A stretch of 64,000 bases of DNA, from NCBI GenBank assembly GCA_019359505.1, contig JAHHHD010000018.1:1-64000 (forward strand), given 5' to 3'. Under the pieces are notes generated by a model. That model did not search any database and was not told the origin of the DNA. It was given only the letters and a program-made list of their open reading frames with translations. This stretch comes from Drouetiella hepatica Uher 2000/2452 (GTDB lineage: Bacteria > Cyanobacteriota > Cyanobacteriia > Elainellales > Elainellaceae). Every line of letters begins with the position of its first letter. Within the stretch, counting starts at the first letter, position 1. Below are positions 45,368 to 54,373 of this stretch, one piece after another. The translations under genes and the position numbers were made by a program.

Positions 45368-45808
45368 CTAGTTAGACTGATCTCCGCATACCCACTTCCA
45401 CAGAGGGTGCGTTTTTCCCTGCTGACGAATCTGCAAAACCTGTTTTTCGAGATAAGCCTGATAGGGTTGCGGTAGCCCCAGCAGAAGGTTGCGGCTGTGC
45501 CACACTAAAGCGGCAACTGTCATGCCAAGGCAGATTCCTAGACCGATCGCAGACAGGCGGTTGTAGATCAAACCGTAGCGAACAGCCGCCCAAGTCAAAT
45601 GATCGCGCCATAGAGAAATTTCTGAGCGCAAACCCCAAAGACTGAGAGGCGCTAAAGTTAGCCACAGTAACCCTACGACTGTCCAGCGACCGTAGACTAT
45701 GGTTCGATGCAGTCGCCGCACCTGATGCTGAAACACAAGATCGTGAGATTCGGTGCTGGAGGGCGATGCGCCGCTAGGCGAAGAATTGAAGGAGTCTTGG
45801 GGCGGCAT
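45368..45808 (-). CDS. membrane protein, unknown
   Basis: 146 residues from ATG 45808 (MPPQDSFNSSPSGAS); a TTG at 45835 lies across a 14-bp tandem duplication (45805-45832). A Ser-rich start is followed by a basic segment (HQVRRLHRTIVYGRW) and two hydrophobic helices (TVVGLLWLTLAPLSLWGL and SAIGLGICLGMTVAALVW), then an amphipathic end. I do not recognise the family. It diverges from the PstS/DUF4912 gene. Confidence 0.6.
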   Translation of the reverse strand: MPPQDSFNSSPSGASPSSTESHDLVFQHQVRRLHRTIVYGRWTVVGLLWLTLAPLSLWGLRSEISLWRDHLTWAAVRYGLIYNRLSAIGLGICLGMTVAALVWHSRNLLLGLPQPYQAYLEKQVLQIRQQGKTHPLWKWVCGDQSN

Positions 45809-46019
45809 GAATGAGTTCGCATGAATGAGTGCCAAAAGCCTGATATTATGATCCCCTAACTTTCAAGGATTTGATCCCTTCGATCCCTGGGGTTTGTGCC
45901 ATCTTTATCACGAATTAAGCCTAAGTCTGGGTAAACAGACGGCTCTTGACGAGGGGTATATAATTTGGGCAAATCTTTTGTAAAGATTAACAGCTAGGGT
46001 TGGTTAACATTCACTCCAA

Positions 46020-49000
46020 ATGATGTCTCACAGAAGAAGTTCCCCGGTCATTGCCCTGACTCTGCTCCTTGCCCTGGTCGCTGCTCCCAAATCTCCAGCA
46101 GCATCATTTAGAACCGACCCTATTCTGGCGCAAGCTCCGGCTTCTCCAGCATTCAGGTTGCCAGAGAGCGTTGCTAACGATACGATCGTCAAGATTGATG
46201 GCTCAACCAGTTTAGAAACAATTAACCAGTTGCTGAAGCAGCGCTTTCAGCAGCGCTATAACGGCACTAAAGTAGAAGACAGCTACTCTGGAACAGACTC
46301 AGCGCTTCAATCTGTGCTGAATGGCACGGCAGATCTGGCGGCAATTGGTCGCCCCTTGACCGACGCAGAAAAAGCTGAGGGTTTGACCGCTGTGCCGATC
46401 GCCCGTCACAAGATTGCCATTCTAGTTAGCCCAGATAATCCTTACACAGGCGACATTTCCTACCAGCAATTTGCCCAAATCTTTCGAGGAGAAATCACAA
46501 ATTGGTCGCAGCTGGGTGGCAGCCCTGGGGCAATCCGCTTTATCGATCGCCCCGACAGCAGCGATACTCGGCTAGCGTTTAGCAACTACCCGGTCTTTAA
46601 GGCATCGCCTTTCGAGGCAGGGGCAAATGCTGCCAAAGCAGATGACACAACGGATGCAGTCATTCAGCAGTTAGGCACAGATGGCATCGGCTTTGCGATC
46701 GCTGATCAAGTGCTCGATCGCCAAGACGTGCGAATTGTGCCGATGCACAAGACCCTGCCTACCGACCCACGCTATCCCTTTTCTCAGCCGTTAGCCTATG
46801 TCTACAAAGGCAATGCTAGTCCGGCAGTGCTGGCTTTCCTGGGCTTTGCTACCGATGCCTCTAATCGACAGGCGATTGAGCAAGCAAGGGCCTCTGATGC
46901 GATCGCGGCGGTTGGCTCTTCAGCGGTTCCTTCTGCCCTAGCCAGTCCTTCTGTAGCGGCTCCCAGCGAGGCTCCTGCAGTGGTGGCTGCACCCGATCCA
47001 GTGGCTGCACCTGATCCAGAAGCTACACCCAATCCAGTGGCTGCACCCGCTTCAGGAGACTGGATACCCTGGCTTCTTTTGCTTCTATTAGGCGGTATGG
47101 GGGCGCTGTTTTGGGCGCTAAAAGGACGGCGGCGCCCTGATCTGCGGGTAGAAGATGCTAGAACTCCTGCTCCTCTCGTACCGCCTGTGGATGTGGCTCC
47201 GACCCGTTCAGCGCCGCCTGTACCTTCTCCCGGTGCAGTAGGAGCTATAGGCGCTGTGGGAGCTGTGGGCGCGATCGCAGCCGGAGCCGCCGCTCTCAGC
47301 ACAGCCCGACAGAACAGCCGCATTATTCTCACGCCCCGTAATTCGGAACAAGCCTACGCCTATTGGGAAGCACCTGAAGCCCACAAAGCTGAACTGCGAG
47401 ACCAGGGAGGCGAAGCGCTAAAGCTACGCATTTACGACGTTACAGATATTGATTTAGAGACTCAATCGCCCCACAGCGTTTTGCAGTATGACTGTGCCGA
47501 AACGGATCAAGATCGGCATGTGCCTATTTCTGAGAGCGATCGAGACTACCTTGCAGAAGTTGGTTACGTCACGGCGGATCATCGCTGGCTGATGCTGGCG
47601 CGATCGGCTCCGGTGCGGGTGGTTGCTGATCCGGTGATTTCTGACCCGATTATCCCCGATCCGGTTATCTCTGACGTTGAAGCTGTTGAAGCAAAATCTA
47701 CAAACGGTTTGGGATTGGGGGCGATCGCAGGAGGTGCAGCACTGGCAACCGCCGCTCTAGGCGCTCTATCACCCGAACCTGAGATTCCTACAGCTGAGCC
47801 GGAAATCAGCGCGCCAATTCCATCAGAGCCGATCCCGCCAAGCCGCATTATCCTCACGCCCCGTAATTTTGAAGATGCTTATGCCTACTGGGAAACACCG
47901 GAAGCTGCAAAAGCTGCTTTGCGCCAGCAAGGGGGTGAAAAACTGACTTTGTTGCTTGCTGACGTAACGGGTCTGGATTTGAACACACAGATTCCCTACA
48001 ACGTTCAGCAGTTTAGCTGCGCCGAAACTGAAACCGATCGCCACTTGCCGATTCTGGTGGGCGATCGCGACTATATTGCTGAAATTGGCTACCTTACGGC
48101 AGATAACCAATGGCTGCTACTAGCCCGTTCTGAGCCAGTTCGGGTGCCTATCCCGCCTGCTGGATCTGTCGAAGCCGCTGACAGTCTGCTGGTAGAGAGT
48201 GAGCCTGTTGCTGGCGAGTCTGCCATTGTGACGGAGAAAGATGATGGCTTAGCTGAAGAGCCTGTGAATGAAGCTGCTGGAGCCGCTTCGCTAGAGCCAG
48301 GATACGCATTTCTGGGTATGCCTTGGGCAATGAGGAGCGATCGTCCTCCAGCGGCAAAATCTAATTTAATCTACCCCAATCTGACTGGCGAAGACTTGGC
48401 TTCGGTAGATGAAGGCTTGCCTGACCTGCCCCTAGGCTATGACGAGAGCCGTATTACTCTAATGGCACGCGATCCTCACTGGGCTTATGCCTACTGGGAT
48501 ATTGCTGCTGAACAGCGGGAGGAGCTACGGCAGATTGGGGGCACAAGCCTTGCACTGCGCTTTTACGATGTCACTGATGTGAGTCTAGATACGCAAAATC
48601 CCCATAGCCTTCAACAGTATTACTGCGACGAAGCTGCGCGAGACTGGTACATCCCTGTCCCTGTCAGCGATCGCGATTACATCGTCGAAATCGGTTACGT
48701 TACCTCTGAAGGGACTTGGCTGATGCTGGCGCGATCGATTCCCGTTCGCATTCCGCCTGTCTATCCCTCTGAATGGTATGAGGAAAAGTTCACTACGGTT
48801 CCCTGGGAAGAAGAAATTCGTACCCGTGTGTTTCAAGAGTTAGGGGAACCCTACCGATGGTCTAGCTTTGAGAATCCCTCTTACGATCGCATTTTTAGAC
48901 TGGCTGAGATTGCTCAAGAGCAGCGCATCTCTGGGTCGCTATTTGGGTCTATGCAGCAGGTACCTAGCTCGTTTGTGCTGCCTACCGTACCGGGGATATC

Positions 49001-50153
49001 GGGCACTGTGTCAGGCATAGGCATGATGTCAGGTATCGGTATTTCTAGAATGTCGGGCATTGGCATGTCGGGCATTGGCATGTCGGGCATCGGCATGTCG
49101 GGCATCGGCATGTCGGGCATTGGGATTGGCGCATTTCCCGCTCTGCTCAGCATGTCCGGTATGGGAATGTCGGGTATCGGCATGTACACTGCATCCGGTA
49201 TCGGCAGCCTATATACGACATCCGGTATGGGATTGGCAGGAATGTCGGGTATTGGCATGTACACTGCATCTGGTAGTGGGCTGGCAGGAATGTCGGGTAT
49301 TAGTATGTATACCCTGTCTGGTGCTGGTATGTCCGGTATTGGTATGTCTGGTGTTGGTATTTCTGGGGCATCAGGCATTGGCTACACTATGTCCGGCATT
49401 GGTATGTCCGGTGTTGGCATGTCGGGTATTGGTATGTACACTTTATCTGGCATAGGAATAGCAGGAATGTCGGGCATTGGCTACATCATGTCCGGTATTG
49501 GTATGTCTGGTGTTGGTATGTCCGGGGCATCAGGCATTGGCTACACTATGTCCGGCGTTGGCATGTCCGGCGCATCAGGCATTGGCTACACTATGTCCGG
49601 CGTTGGTATGTCTGGTGTATCAGGCGTTGGCTACACTATGTCGGGCGTTGGCATGTCCGGTGTTGGCATGTATACTGCATCCGGTATGGGCAATATGTCC
49701 AGCAATGGTTTTGCAAATACATCAGGGATCGGCACCTTATCGGGTGTAGGTTTGGCAACTGCATCAGGCATAGGCACGTACAATCTGTCCGGTATAGGTA
49801 TGTATGGTCTATCCGGTGTGGGTCTGTATGGCTTGTCAGGCATGGGTTCTTCAAACTCAATACCGCCTCTTCAACCCCGCAAATTTTGGCTTGTTGCTGA
49901 TGCTGAATTAATTGTGCATGGTGCAACAGAGCCAGATGCCACTGTCTCGATCGCTGGACAAACGGTTCGCCTCAGCCCTGACGGAACCTTCCGGTTTCAA
50001 ATCATGTTTCCAGACGGCAATTTTGATTACCCCATTCTTGCCGTTGCTGCGGATGGTGAGCAGACGCGATCGCTTCACATGAGGTTTAGCCGTGAAACTC
50101 CGGTGCATCATGCAAACACAAAAGATGAGGCAGTGAATGAATGGAAAGCTTGA
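46020..50153 (+). CDS. PstS-like / three DUF4912 / SGIG-repeat surface protein
   Basis: 1377 residues. Order: signal peptide (1-28); a PstS-like phosphate-binding domain at about 45-290 (IVKIDGSTSLETINQLLKQR, ADLAAIGRPLTDAEK, LGTDGIGFAIAD); an Ala/Pro linker; a membrane helix near 348-368 (WIPWLLLLLLGGMGALFWAL); three DUF4912 domains starting near 432, 608 and 810 (SRIILTPRN..AYAYWE, ending WLMLARS.PVRV); a repeat region of MSGIG-type pentapeptides at about 990-1277; and a C-terminal beta-domain (FWLVADAELIVHGATEPDAT). The PstS part would be outside the membrane; the DUF4912 and repeat parts would be on the other side if the helix spans once. Function unknown. Confidence 0.85.
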   Translation: MMSHRRSSPVIALTLLLALVAAPKSPAASFRTDPILAQAPASPAFRLPESVANDTIVKIDGSTSLETINQLLKQRFQQRYNGTKVEDSYSGTDSALQSVLNGTADLAAIGRPLTDAEKAEGLTAVPIARHKIAILVSPDNPYTGDISYQQFAQIFRGEITNWSQLGGSPGAIRFIDRPDSSDTRLAFSNYPVFKASPFEAGANAAKADDTTDAVIQQLGTDGIGFAIADQVLDRQDVRIVPMHKTLPTDPRYPFSQPLAYVYKGNASPAVLAFLGFATDASNRQAIEQARASDAIAAVGSSAVPSALASPSVAAPSEAPAVVAAPDPVAAPDPEATPNPVAAPASGDWIPWLLLLLLGGMGALFWALKGRRRPDLRVEDARTPAPLVPPVDVAPTRSAPPVPSPGAVGAIGAVGAVGAIAAGAAALSTARQNSRIILTPRNSEQAYAYWEAPEAHKAELRDQGGEALKLRIYDVTDIDLETQSPHSVLQYDCAETDQDRHVPISESDRDYLAEVGYVTADHRWLMLARSAPVRVVADPVISDPIIPDPVISDVEAVEAKSTNGLGLGAIAGGAALATAALGALSPEPEIPTAEPEISAPIPSEPIPPSRIILTPRNFEDAYAYWETPEAAKAALRQQGGEKLTLLLADVTGLDLNTQIPYNVQQFSCAETETDRHLPILVGDRDYIAEIGYLTADNQWLLLARSEPVRVPIPPAGSVEAADSLLVESEPVAGESAIVTEKDDGLAEEPVNEAAGAASLEPGYAFLGMPWAMRSDRPPAAKSNLIYPNLTGEDLASVDEGLPDLPLGYDESRITLMARDPHWAYAYWDIAAEQREELRQIGGTSLALRFYDVTDVSLDTQNPHSLQQYYCDEAARDWYIPVPVSDRDYIVEIGYVTSEGTWLMLARSIPVRIPPVYPSEWYEEKFTTVPWEEEIRTRVFQELGEPYRWSSFENPSYDRIFRLAEIAQEQRISGSLFGSMQQVPSSFVLPTVPGISGTVSGIGMMSGIGISRMSGIGMSGIGMSGIGMSGIGMSGIGIGAFPALLSMSGMGMSGIGMYTASGIGSLYTTSGMGLAGMSGIGMYTASGSGLAGMSGISMYTLSGAGMSGIGMSGVGISGASGIGYTMSGIGMSGVGMSGIGMYTLSGIGIAGMSGIGYIMSGIGMSGVGMSGASGIGYTMSGVGMSGASGIGYTMSGVGMSGVSGVGYTMSGVGMSGVGMYTASGMGNMSSNGFANTSGIGTLSGVGLATASGIGTYNLSGIGMYGLSGVGLYGLSGMGSSNSIPPLQPRKFWLVADAELIVHGATEPDATVSIAGQTVRLSPDGTFRFQIMFPDGNFDYPILAVAADGEQTRSLHMRFSRETPVHHANTKDEAVNEWKA
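48987..49850 (+). repeat. coding tandem repeat of a 15-bp SGIG unit
   Basis: About 860 bp built from variants of ATGTCCGGCATTGGT (MSGIG), with Val, Ala and Ser substitutions. Between about 49515 and 49640 a 45-bp higher-order unit (GIGYTMSGVGMSGAS) recurs. Third-position changes (GGC/GGT, TCC/TCG/TCT) are common, so the units are not freshly copied throughout. All length changes are multiples of 3. Confidence 0.95.
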
Positions 50154-50180
50154 GATTTTGAGCTGAGCGCGTTGAGAACC

Positions 50181-51107
50181 TTAAGTTAAAAAATTGCCTT
50201 CTGGATCGATAAAATGCCAGTTACTGTCTAGCTTTACCCAGGCGAATCCTCCGGCAAAGGAACCTGCCTGGGTAAACTGTGGCTTGATCGCTATTTTTCC
50301 AGTTCGATCAATGTACCCGATCTGACCGTTGAGAGTGACAGCAGCCAGTCCCGACGCAAAATCGGCGGCAAAGCTAAACTGTGGCGCGATCGCTATCTCT
50401 CCCTGGGGATTGGCGTAACCCCACTGACTGCCCACCAACACCGCCGCTAGTCCTTGTGAAAAATCTGAGGCAAAATCAAATTTGGGAGCGATCGCCGTAG
50501 CTCCCGTCACGTCTAAAAATCCCCAGATCGAACCCTTCCGAATTCGTCCCAACCCCTCAGAGAAGCTAAAGGCTCCATCAAAACTTGAGGGAATCACGAT
50601 AGCGCTCGTGCGATCGATATATCCGGGCTGCCCTGCGATCCGCACGACTGCCCGTGACTCCGAAAAACTCCAGGCATCCTCAAACTGTGGCTCGATCGCC
50701 CATTTGCCCTGCGGATCAATATAGCCGTAGCTCTCGTCTAGCTTGACCGCTGCTACCCCTTCCGAAAAATCGCTGTTGAGCGTAAACTGTGGCTCGATCG
50801 CCATCTCTCCTGCCAGATTGATATAGCCATAGCGACTGCCTGTGCGCACCGCCGCCAACCCGTTGGCAAAAGCATTGGCACCTGGAAACTGAGGCGGAAT
50901 GACTACAGCTCCCGTCCGGTCAATATAGCCGCATACATCGTTGACACGCACTAGCGCCCGACCTTCTGAGAAAGCAGACACGCCGTCAAAGCTAGGATCT
51001 ATAGTGATTACCTCTTTTCCGGTGCGATCGATGTAGGCATAGCGATCGCCTATGCGTACGGCGGCAAGTCCTTCTGAAAAATCTGAGGCAAAATCAAATC
51101 TAAGCAT
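50181..51107 (-). CDS. WG-repeat protein
   Basis: 308 residues made of nine consecutive WG-type repeats of about 34 residues; each has a [WYC]GYIDRTG-like core (for example YAYIDRTG, CGYIDRTG, YGYIDPQG, WGFLDVTG, WGYANPQG, IGYIDRTG, WHFIDPEG) and an F.EGLAAV segment. There is no signal peptide or other domain. WG-repeat proteins are thought to form beta-solenoids or propellers for protein binding; the target is unknown. It is convergent with the PstS/DUF4912 gene, with 27 bp between stop codons. Confidence 0.9.
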   Translation of the reverse strand: MLRFDFASDFSEGLAAVRIGDRYAYIDRTGKEVITIDPSFDGVSAFSEGRALVRVNDVCGYIDRTGAVVIPPQFPGANAFANGLAAVRTGSRYGYINLAGEMAIEPQFTLNSDFSEGVAAVKLDESYGYIDPQGKWAIEPQFEDAWSFSESRAVVRIAGQPGYIDRTSAIVIPSSFDGAFSFSEGLGRIRKGSIWGFLDVTGATAIAPKFDFASDFSQGLAAVLVGSQWGYANPQGEIAIAPQFSFAADFASGLAAVTLNGQIGYIDRTGKIAIKPQFTQAGSFAGGFAWVKLDSNWHFIDPEGNFLT

Positions 51108-51190
51108 CGTGGATTAAGCTGCTAATCGTCAAAACAAGAGTGTTACTGTTAAAAGCTGAAGCTAATTATTAGAAGCCCAACGATTCTCGC

Positions 51191-51814
51191 ATGTATGCCT
51201 TAGCAATTCACACCGCCAGTGCTGATCTGGGTTTAGCCTTAAGCAATTTTGATGACCTGACGCGCTGCCAAACTTGGGCGTTAGGTCGAGAGGTTTCTAC
51301 CCATTTACATCTGCATTTAGCTGAATTTCTGCCGCCACAAATCTGGTCAGACTTAGCATTTTTAGCGGTCGCCAAAGGAGCCGGAAGCTTTACGGGCACT
51401 CGCATTGGCGTTGTCACCGCACGCACTCTCGCCCAGCAGCTCAAAATTCCGTTGTTTGGCATCTCGACTCTAGCAGCGATCGCCCAAGCTCACCTTACTA
51501 GCCCATTTAAACCCGCAGATTCAGAAACAACCCTACCCGATCTGGCAGTGCAAATGCTGGCGCAACGCGGGGAAGTTCATGTGGCAATCTACTCTCCTGA
51601 GTTGAAACCGCTGCTAGAAGATACGGTAATGAGTCAAGCTCAGTGGCAACAAACTCTGGAAACTTGGGCTAGACCTTACCACCTAATGACTGCCGCAGAT
51701 GGGCTAGGAACCACGACTCCCGCGCTTTTAGATCTAGCCTATCGAGATTGGCAGCGGGGCGATCGCCCAGACTGGTCAACCGTACTGCCTTTTTATGGAC
51801 AAAGCCCAGTTTAG
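51191..51814 (+). CDS. tsaB: tRNA threonylcarbamoyladenosine biosynthesis protein TsaB
   Basis: 207 residues. TsaB is the ASKHA-fold partner of TsaD and TsaE in making t6A at position 37 of ANN-decoding tRNAs. Motifs: ALAIHTASADLGLAL at the start, VAKGAGSFTGTRIGVVTARTLAQ (the family signature) and the LFGISTLAAIA segment. Start ATG 51191. It stands alone, diverging from the WG-repeat gene and convergent with the ABC permease. Confidence 0.93.
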   Translation: MYALAIHTASADLGLALSNFDDLTRCQTWALGREVSTHLHLHLAEFLPPQIWSDLAFLAVAKGAGSFTGTRIGVVTARTLAQQLKIPLFGISTLAAIAQAHLTSPFKPADSETTLPDLAVQMLAQRGEVHVAIYSPELKPLLEDTVMSQAQWQQTLETWARPYHLMTAADGLGTTTPALLDLAYRDWQRGDRPDWSTVLPFYGQSPV

Positions 51815-51845
51815 GTCTTCCAAAAACATTGGGAGACTTAAAATC

Positions 51846-52979
51846 CTAGCGCTGGAGATTTCGTGGATCGAGGGCATCGCGCAAGCCATCTCCTAGAAGG
51901 TTAAATGCCAGCACCGTCAACACAATCAAAATAGCAGGAGACCATACCAGCCAAGGTTGCAGCACCAAAACTGAGGCATTGGTAGCAACCGACAGCATAT
52001 TGCCCCAAGAGGGATCAGGCTCCTGAATACCCAGCCCAATCAGGCTAAGAACCGCCTCTGCAACGATAAAGCTAGGGATAGTCAAAGTGGCAGAAATAAT
52101 GATGTAGGTGGCAGTTTGCGGCAATATGTGACGAAGAATGATGTAGAGCGATCGCCCTCCCATTGCCTTTGCCGCCTGCACATACACCCGCTCCTTAATG
52201 GATAGCACCTGCCCACGCACGACTCGCGCCAGACCTGACCAACTGACGAAAGAGGTAATGATCACAATTAGCAAAAATCGCTGAGCGCTTGTCAAACCGG
52301 GCGGCAGTATTCCTCCTAAAGCCACCAGCAGGTAGATAGAAGGAATCACCATCAGCACTTCCACAATTCGCATCAAAACCACGTCTACGACACCGCCGAA
52401 ATAGCCTGAAATACCGCCCACCAGAAGACCTAGCGGAAAAGTAATCAATGTTCCCACAATACCGATAAACAGGCTGATGCGTCCTCCATGCACCAGACGA
52501 CTAAACTGATCTCGCGCCTGTTCATCGGTGCCCAAAAGATTGATTCGCCCCTCTCCTGTCGTGCCAAACAGGTGGAGATTGCTCTTGATCCCCGGAAACA
52601 GCTCTATGTCTTCTAGCTTAGGATCGCTGAGGGAAAACTGTGTCGGCAGCGGCAGCTTCACCTGCAAAAACTGATATTCGTCACCCTGAACAAAAAGACG
52701 CAAGGGCGAAGGGCGAGTGCGATCGATCTTGAGGGCGCGATCGCCAGTCTCTAAGCTGACAGGACCTTGAGTTGTGGGATATACCTGAGGCCCTGTAAAT
52801 CCTTGCTCACTGAACCAGTGAATCTGTGTGGGTGGCAGCAGCGATCCGTCAGGTTGAGAAGTTTTAGGGCTGTAGGGCGCAACAAATTCTGCAAAAATCA
52901 CGACTAGGTAGAACATCAGCAAGATAGATGCTCCTATTCGTGCCAAAGGATTTCGCTTGAGATTGCGCCACCAGGTCAT
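51846..52979 (-). CDS. peptide/nickel-type ABC transporter permease (DppC/OppC family)
   Basis: 377 residues from ATG 52979, with GGAG 6 bp upstream; an in-frame start 12 bp earlier is also possible. Residues 1-30 have the N-terminal ARIGASILLMFYLVVIFAEF helix, followed by a periplasmic insert of about 110 residues, then five helices with the EAA loop (QAAKAMGGRSLYIILRHILPQ). The end NLLGDGLRDALDPR is the OppC signature. The substrate-binding, second permease and ATPase genes are not adjacent. Confidence 0.9.
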   Translation of the reverse strand: MTWWRNLKRNPLARIGASILLMFYLVVIFAEFVAPYSPKTSQPDGSLLPPTQIHWFSEQGFTGPQVYPTTQGPVSLETGDRALKIDRTRPSPLRLFVQGDEYQFLQVKLPLPTQFSLSDPKLEDIELFPGIKSNLHLFGTTGEGRINLLGTDEQARDQFSRLVHGGRISLFIGIVGTLITFPLGLLVGGISGYFGGVVDVVLMRIVEVLMVIPSIYLLVALGGILPPGLTSAQRFLLIVIITSFVSWSGLARVVRGQVLSIKERVYVQAAKAMGGRSLYIILRHILPQTATYIIISATLTIPSFIVAEAVLSLIGLGIQEPDPSWGNMLSVATNASVLVLQPWLVWSPAILIVLTVLAFNLLGDGLRDALDPRNLQR

Positions 52980-53071
52980 AGCTTGCTCCAAATCAGTTGT
53001 GACTGATCATAGCAATCTCAAACGCGATCTCAACTGCAACATCTGCGAGAGTTGATTCATGAATATTGAAT

Positions 53072-53182
53072 GGGACTTACGCATCTGACCCTCAAATCCC
53101 ACAATTCTGGGAGACTTTGAACTCCGGCTTCTCCAGAATTGGGGGTTGGGGGGCGGATTTCGCTTCAATTTGTGCAAGTCCT
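53072..53182. repeat. intergenic element, family E, copy 2
   Basis: It begins GGGACTTACGCATCTG. It shares with the copy at 16947-17056 the segments CTTTGAACTCC, CCAGAATTGGGG and TTGGGGG in reverse orientation; the right end is worn (GTGCAAGTCC). It lies 92 bp upstream of the ABC permease start. Confidence 0.65.
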
Positions 53183-53232
53183 GTTGAAAATAATGCTGAA
53201 AAATCAACCTTATATTTAAATGGACTAATCTT

Positions 53233-53276
53233 CGCGCCCTGCCCTAGATGTCCTAACCGCCTTGGCGGTTGCCATA
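53233..53276. repeat. fragment of element C
   Basis: CGCCCTGCCCTAGATGTCCT followed by AACCGCCTTGGCGGTTGCCAT matches the right half of the full copies at 37802-37899 and 54263-54359. Confidence 0.7.
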
Positions 53277-53499
53277 CGTATGACTTTAAACGCTGACTTT
53301 AGCTAAAAACCTTTCTTCTAATTACGGGTGCATCATCCAAGAGAAGTCTTTATGTACCCGTGAATCTCTATCAGACGGGTGACGGCTACCCCGGATGAAA
53401 TCATTTACCTTTGAATCAAGTAAACAAATGTGAAGTTTTGCACCGCACATTGTGCAGCCTCATGCGACTTCATTTTTGGACTTTAGTTAGGAGAATGCA

Positions 53500-54120
53500 A
53501 TGATCAGAAGAAACTCAATTTCAAGTAAGCTGCTGGTTGGACTAGCAGGGCTAGGCTTGACCGCAGCACTCGGAGCCTGTACTGCCGGAACAGACTCCGC
53601 TTCCACAACCGCCACCGAATCGCCGATCGCGGAAGCAACACAAAGTCCCATGGCGGATAGCCCTATGGCAGGCACTTCAGCAACAGGGCAGGGTTCTACC
53701 AATACTCTGAACCAAGTTGTTGCCGACGACAGTTCTTTTAGCACCTTGAGGGCTGCCATTCAAGCAGCAGGCTTAGAGGCAACCTTAAGCGGAACTGAGC
53801 CGTACACGATCTTTGCTCCTACCAACGAGGCATTTGCTGCTCTTCCTGCTGGAACCCTTGATCAGCTTTTGCTGCCTGAGAACAAAGCCAAGCTTCAGCA
53901 AGTGCTGAGCTATCACGTTGTACCGGGCACCGTCACCTCTGCGGACATCACACCGGGAGAAGTTACGACTGTAGAGGGCGCACCTGTGAATGTCACCACC
54001 AACGCGGGTGAAGTTACGGTAGGAGATGCTAAGGTCACCAAAGCAGACATCACTGCCAGCAATGGTGTTATTCACGCGATCGATAAGGTGCTTTTGCCTC
54101 CTACTCTGCAAGCTCAGTAG
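53500..54120 (+). CDS. fasciclin (FAS1) domain lipoprotein
   Basis: 206 residues. The signal peptide ends in a lipobox (LGLTAALGAC), so Cys is lipidated and the protein is tethered to a membrane. A Thr/Ser/Ala-rich linker with a repeated ESPIAEATQSPMADSPMAG motif leads to one FAS1 domain: FSTLRAAIQAAGLEATLSGT, PYTIFAPTNEAFAALPAGTL, LSYHVVPGTVTSADI and NGVIHAIDKVLLPP. FAS1 domains act in adhesion. GGAG lies 8 bp before the ATG. A hairpin terminator follows at 54213-54243. Confidence 0.92.
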   Translation: MIRRNSISSKLLVGLAGLGLTAALGACTAGTDSASTTATESPIAEATQSPMADSPMAGTSATGQGSTNTLNQVVADDSSFSTLRAAIQAAGLEATLSGTEPYTIFAPTNEAFAALPAGTLDQLLLPENKAKLQQVLSYHVVPGTVTSADITPGEVTTVEGAPVNVTTNAGEVTVGDAKVTKADITASNGVIHAIDKVLLPPTLQAQ

Positions 54121-54212
54121 CTGCATTCATCCATCGCAAAGTATCAAGAGCGAGTATCTAGAGCATTCATTCTCTGCGGCTAATGTTTCGGGAACGGCTG
54201 GGTAGATGAAAA

Positions 54213-54243
54213 AAGCGGTCAGAATCATCGATTCTGACCGCTT
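54213..54243 (+). terminator. terminator hairpin after the fasciclin gene
   Basis: AAGCGGTCAGAATC pairs perfectly with GATTCTGACCGCTT across ATC. It lies 92 bp after the fasciclin stop codon and is preceded by an A tract, so it could also work for the opposite strand. Confidence 0.7.
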
Positions 54244-54262
54244 AATAGTTGGAGCTGATTTC

Positions 54263-54359
54263 AGCTATGGCAACCGCCTTGGTGGTTAGGATGAAGACAT
54301 TTAGGGTGGGGCGCGAAGCGCCCCACCCTAAATGCCATAGGCAGACTGGCGACAGCTAT
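54263..54359. repeat. intergenic hairpin element, family C, copy 3
   Basis: It begins AGCTATGGCAACCGCCTTGG and ends AGACTGGCGACAGCTAT. The core arms are CATTTAGGGTGGGGCGC and GCGCCCCACCCTAAATG. It lies 14 bp beyond the end of the catalase gene, so it may also act as its terminator. Confidence 0.85.
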
Positions 54360-54373
54360 AAAGGAACGACTCC

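Larger units (their letters stand above)
52980..53499. other. intergenic region between ABC permease and fasciclin genes
   Basis: 520 bp. It contains repeat element E copy 2 at 53072-53182 and a fragment of element C at 53233-53276. To the right, ACGGGT (53324), ACCCGT (53356) and ACGGGT (53375) alternate and could form exclusive stems in the fasciclin gene leader. No gene is seen. Confidence 0.5.

Noticed and set aside
48914-49926. Long open frames on the minus strand and in other plus frames across the SGIG repeat (for example PDIPIPDIP-type proteins)
   Set aside because: They arise because a 15-bp repeat without stops is open in several frames. They have no start context or independent support.
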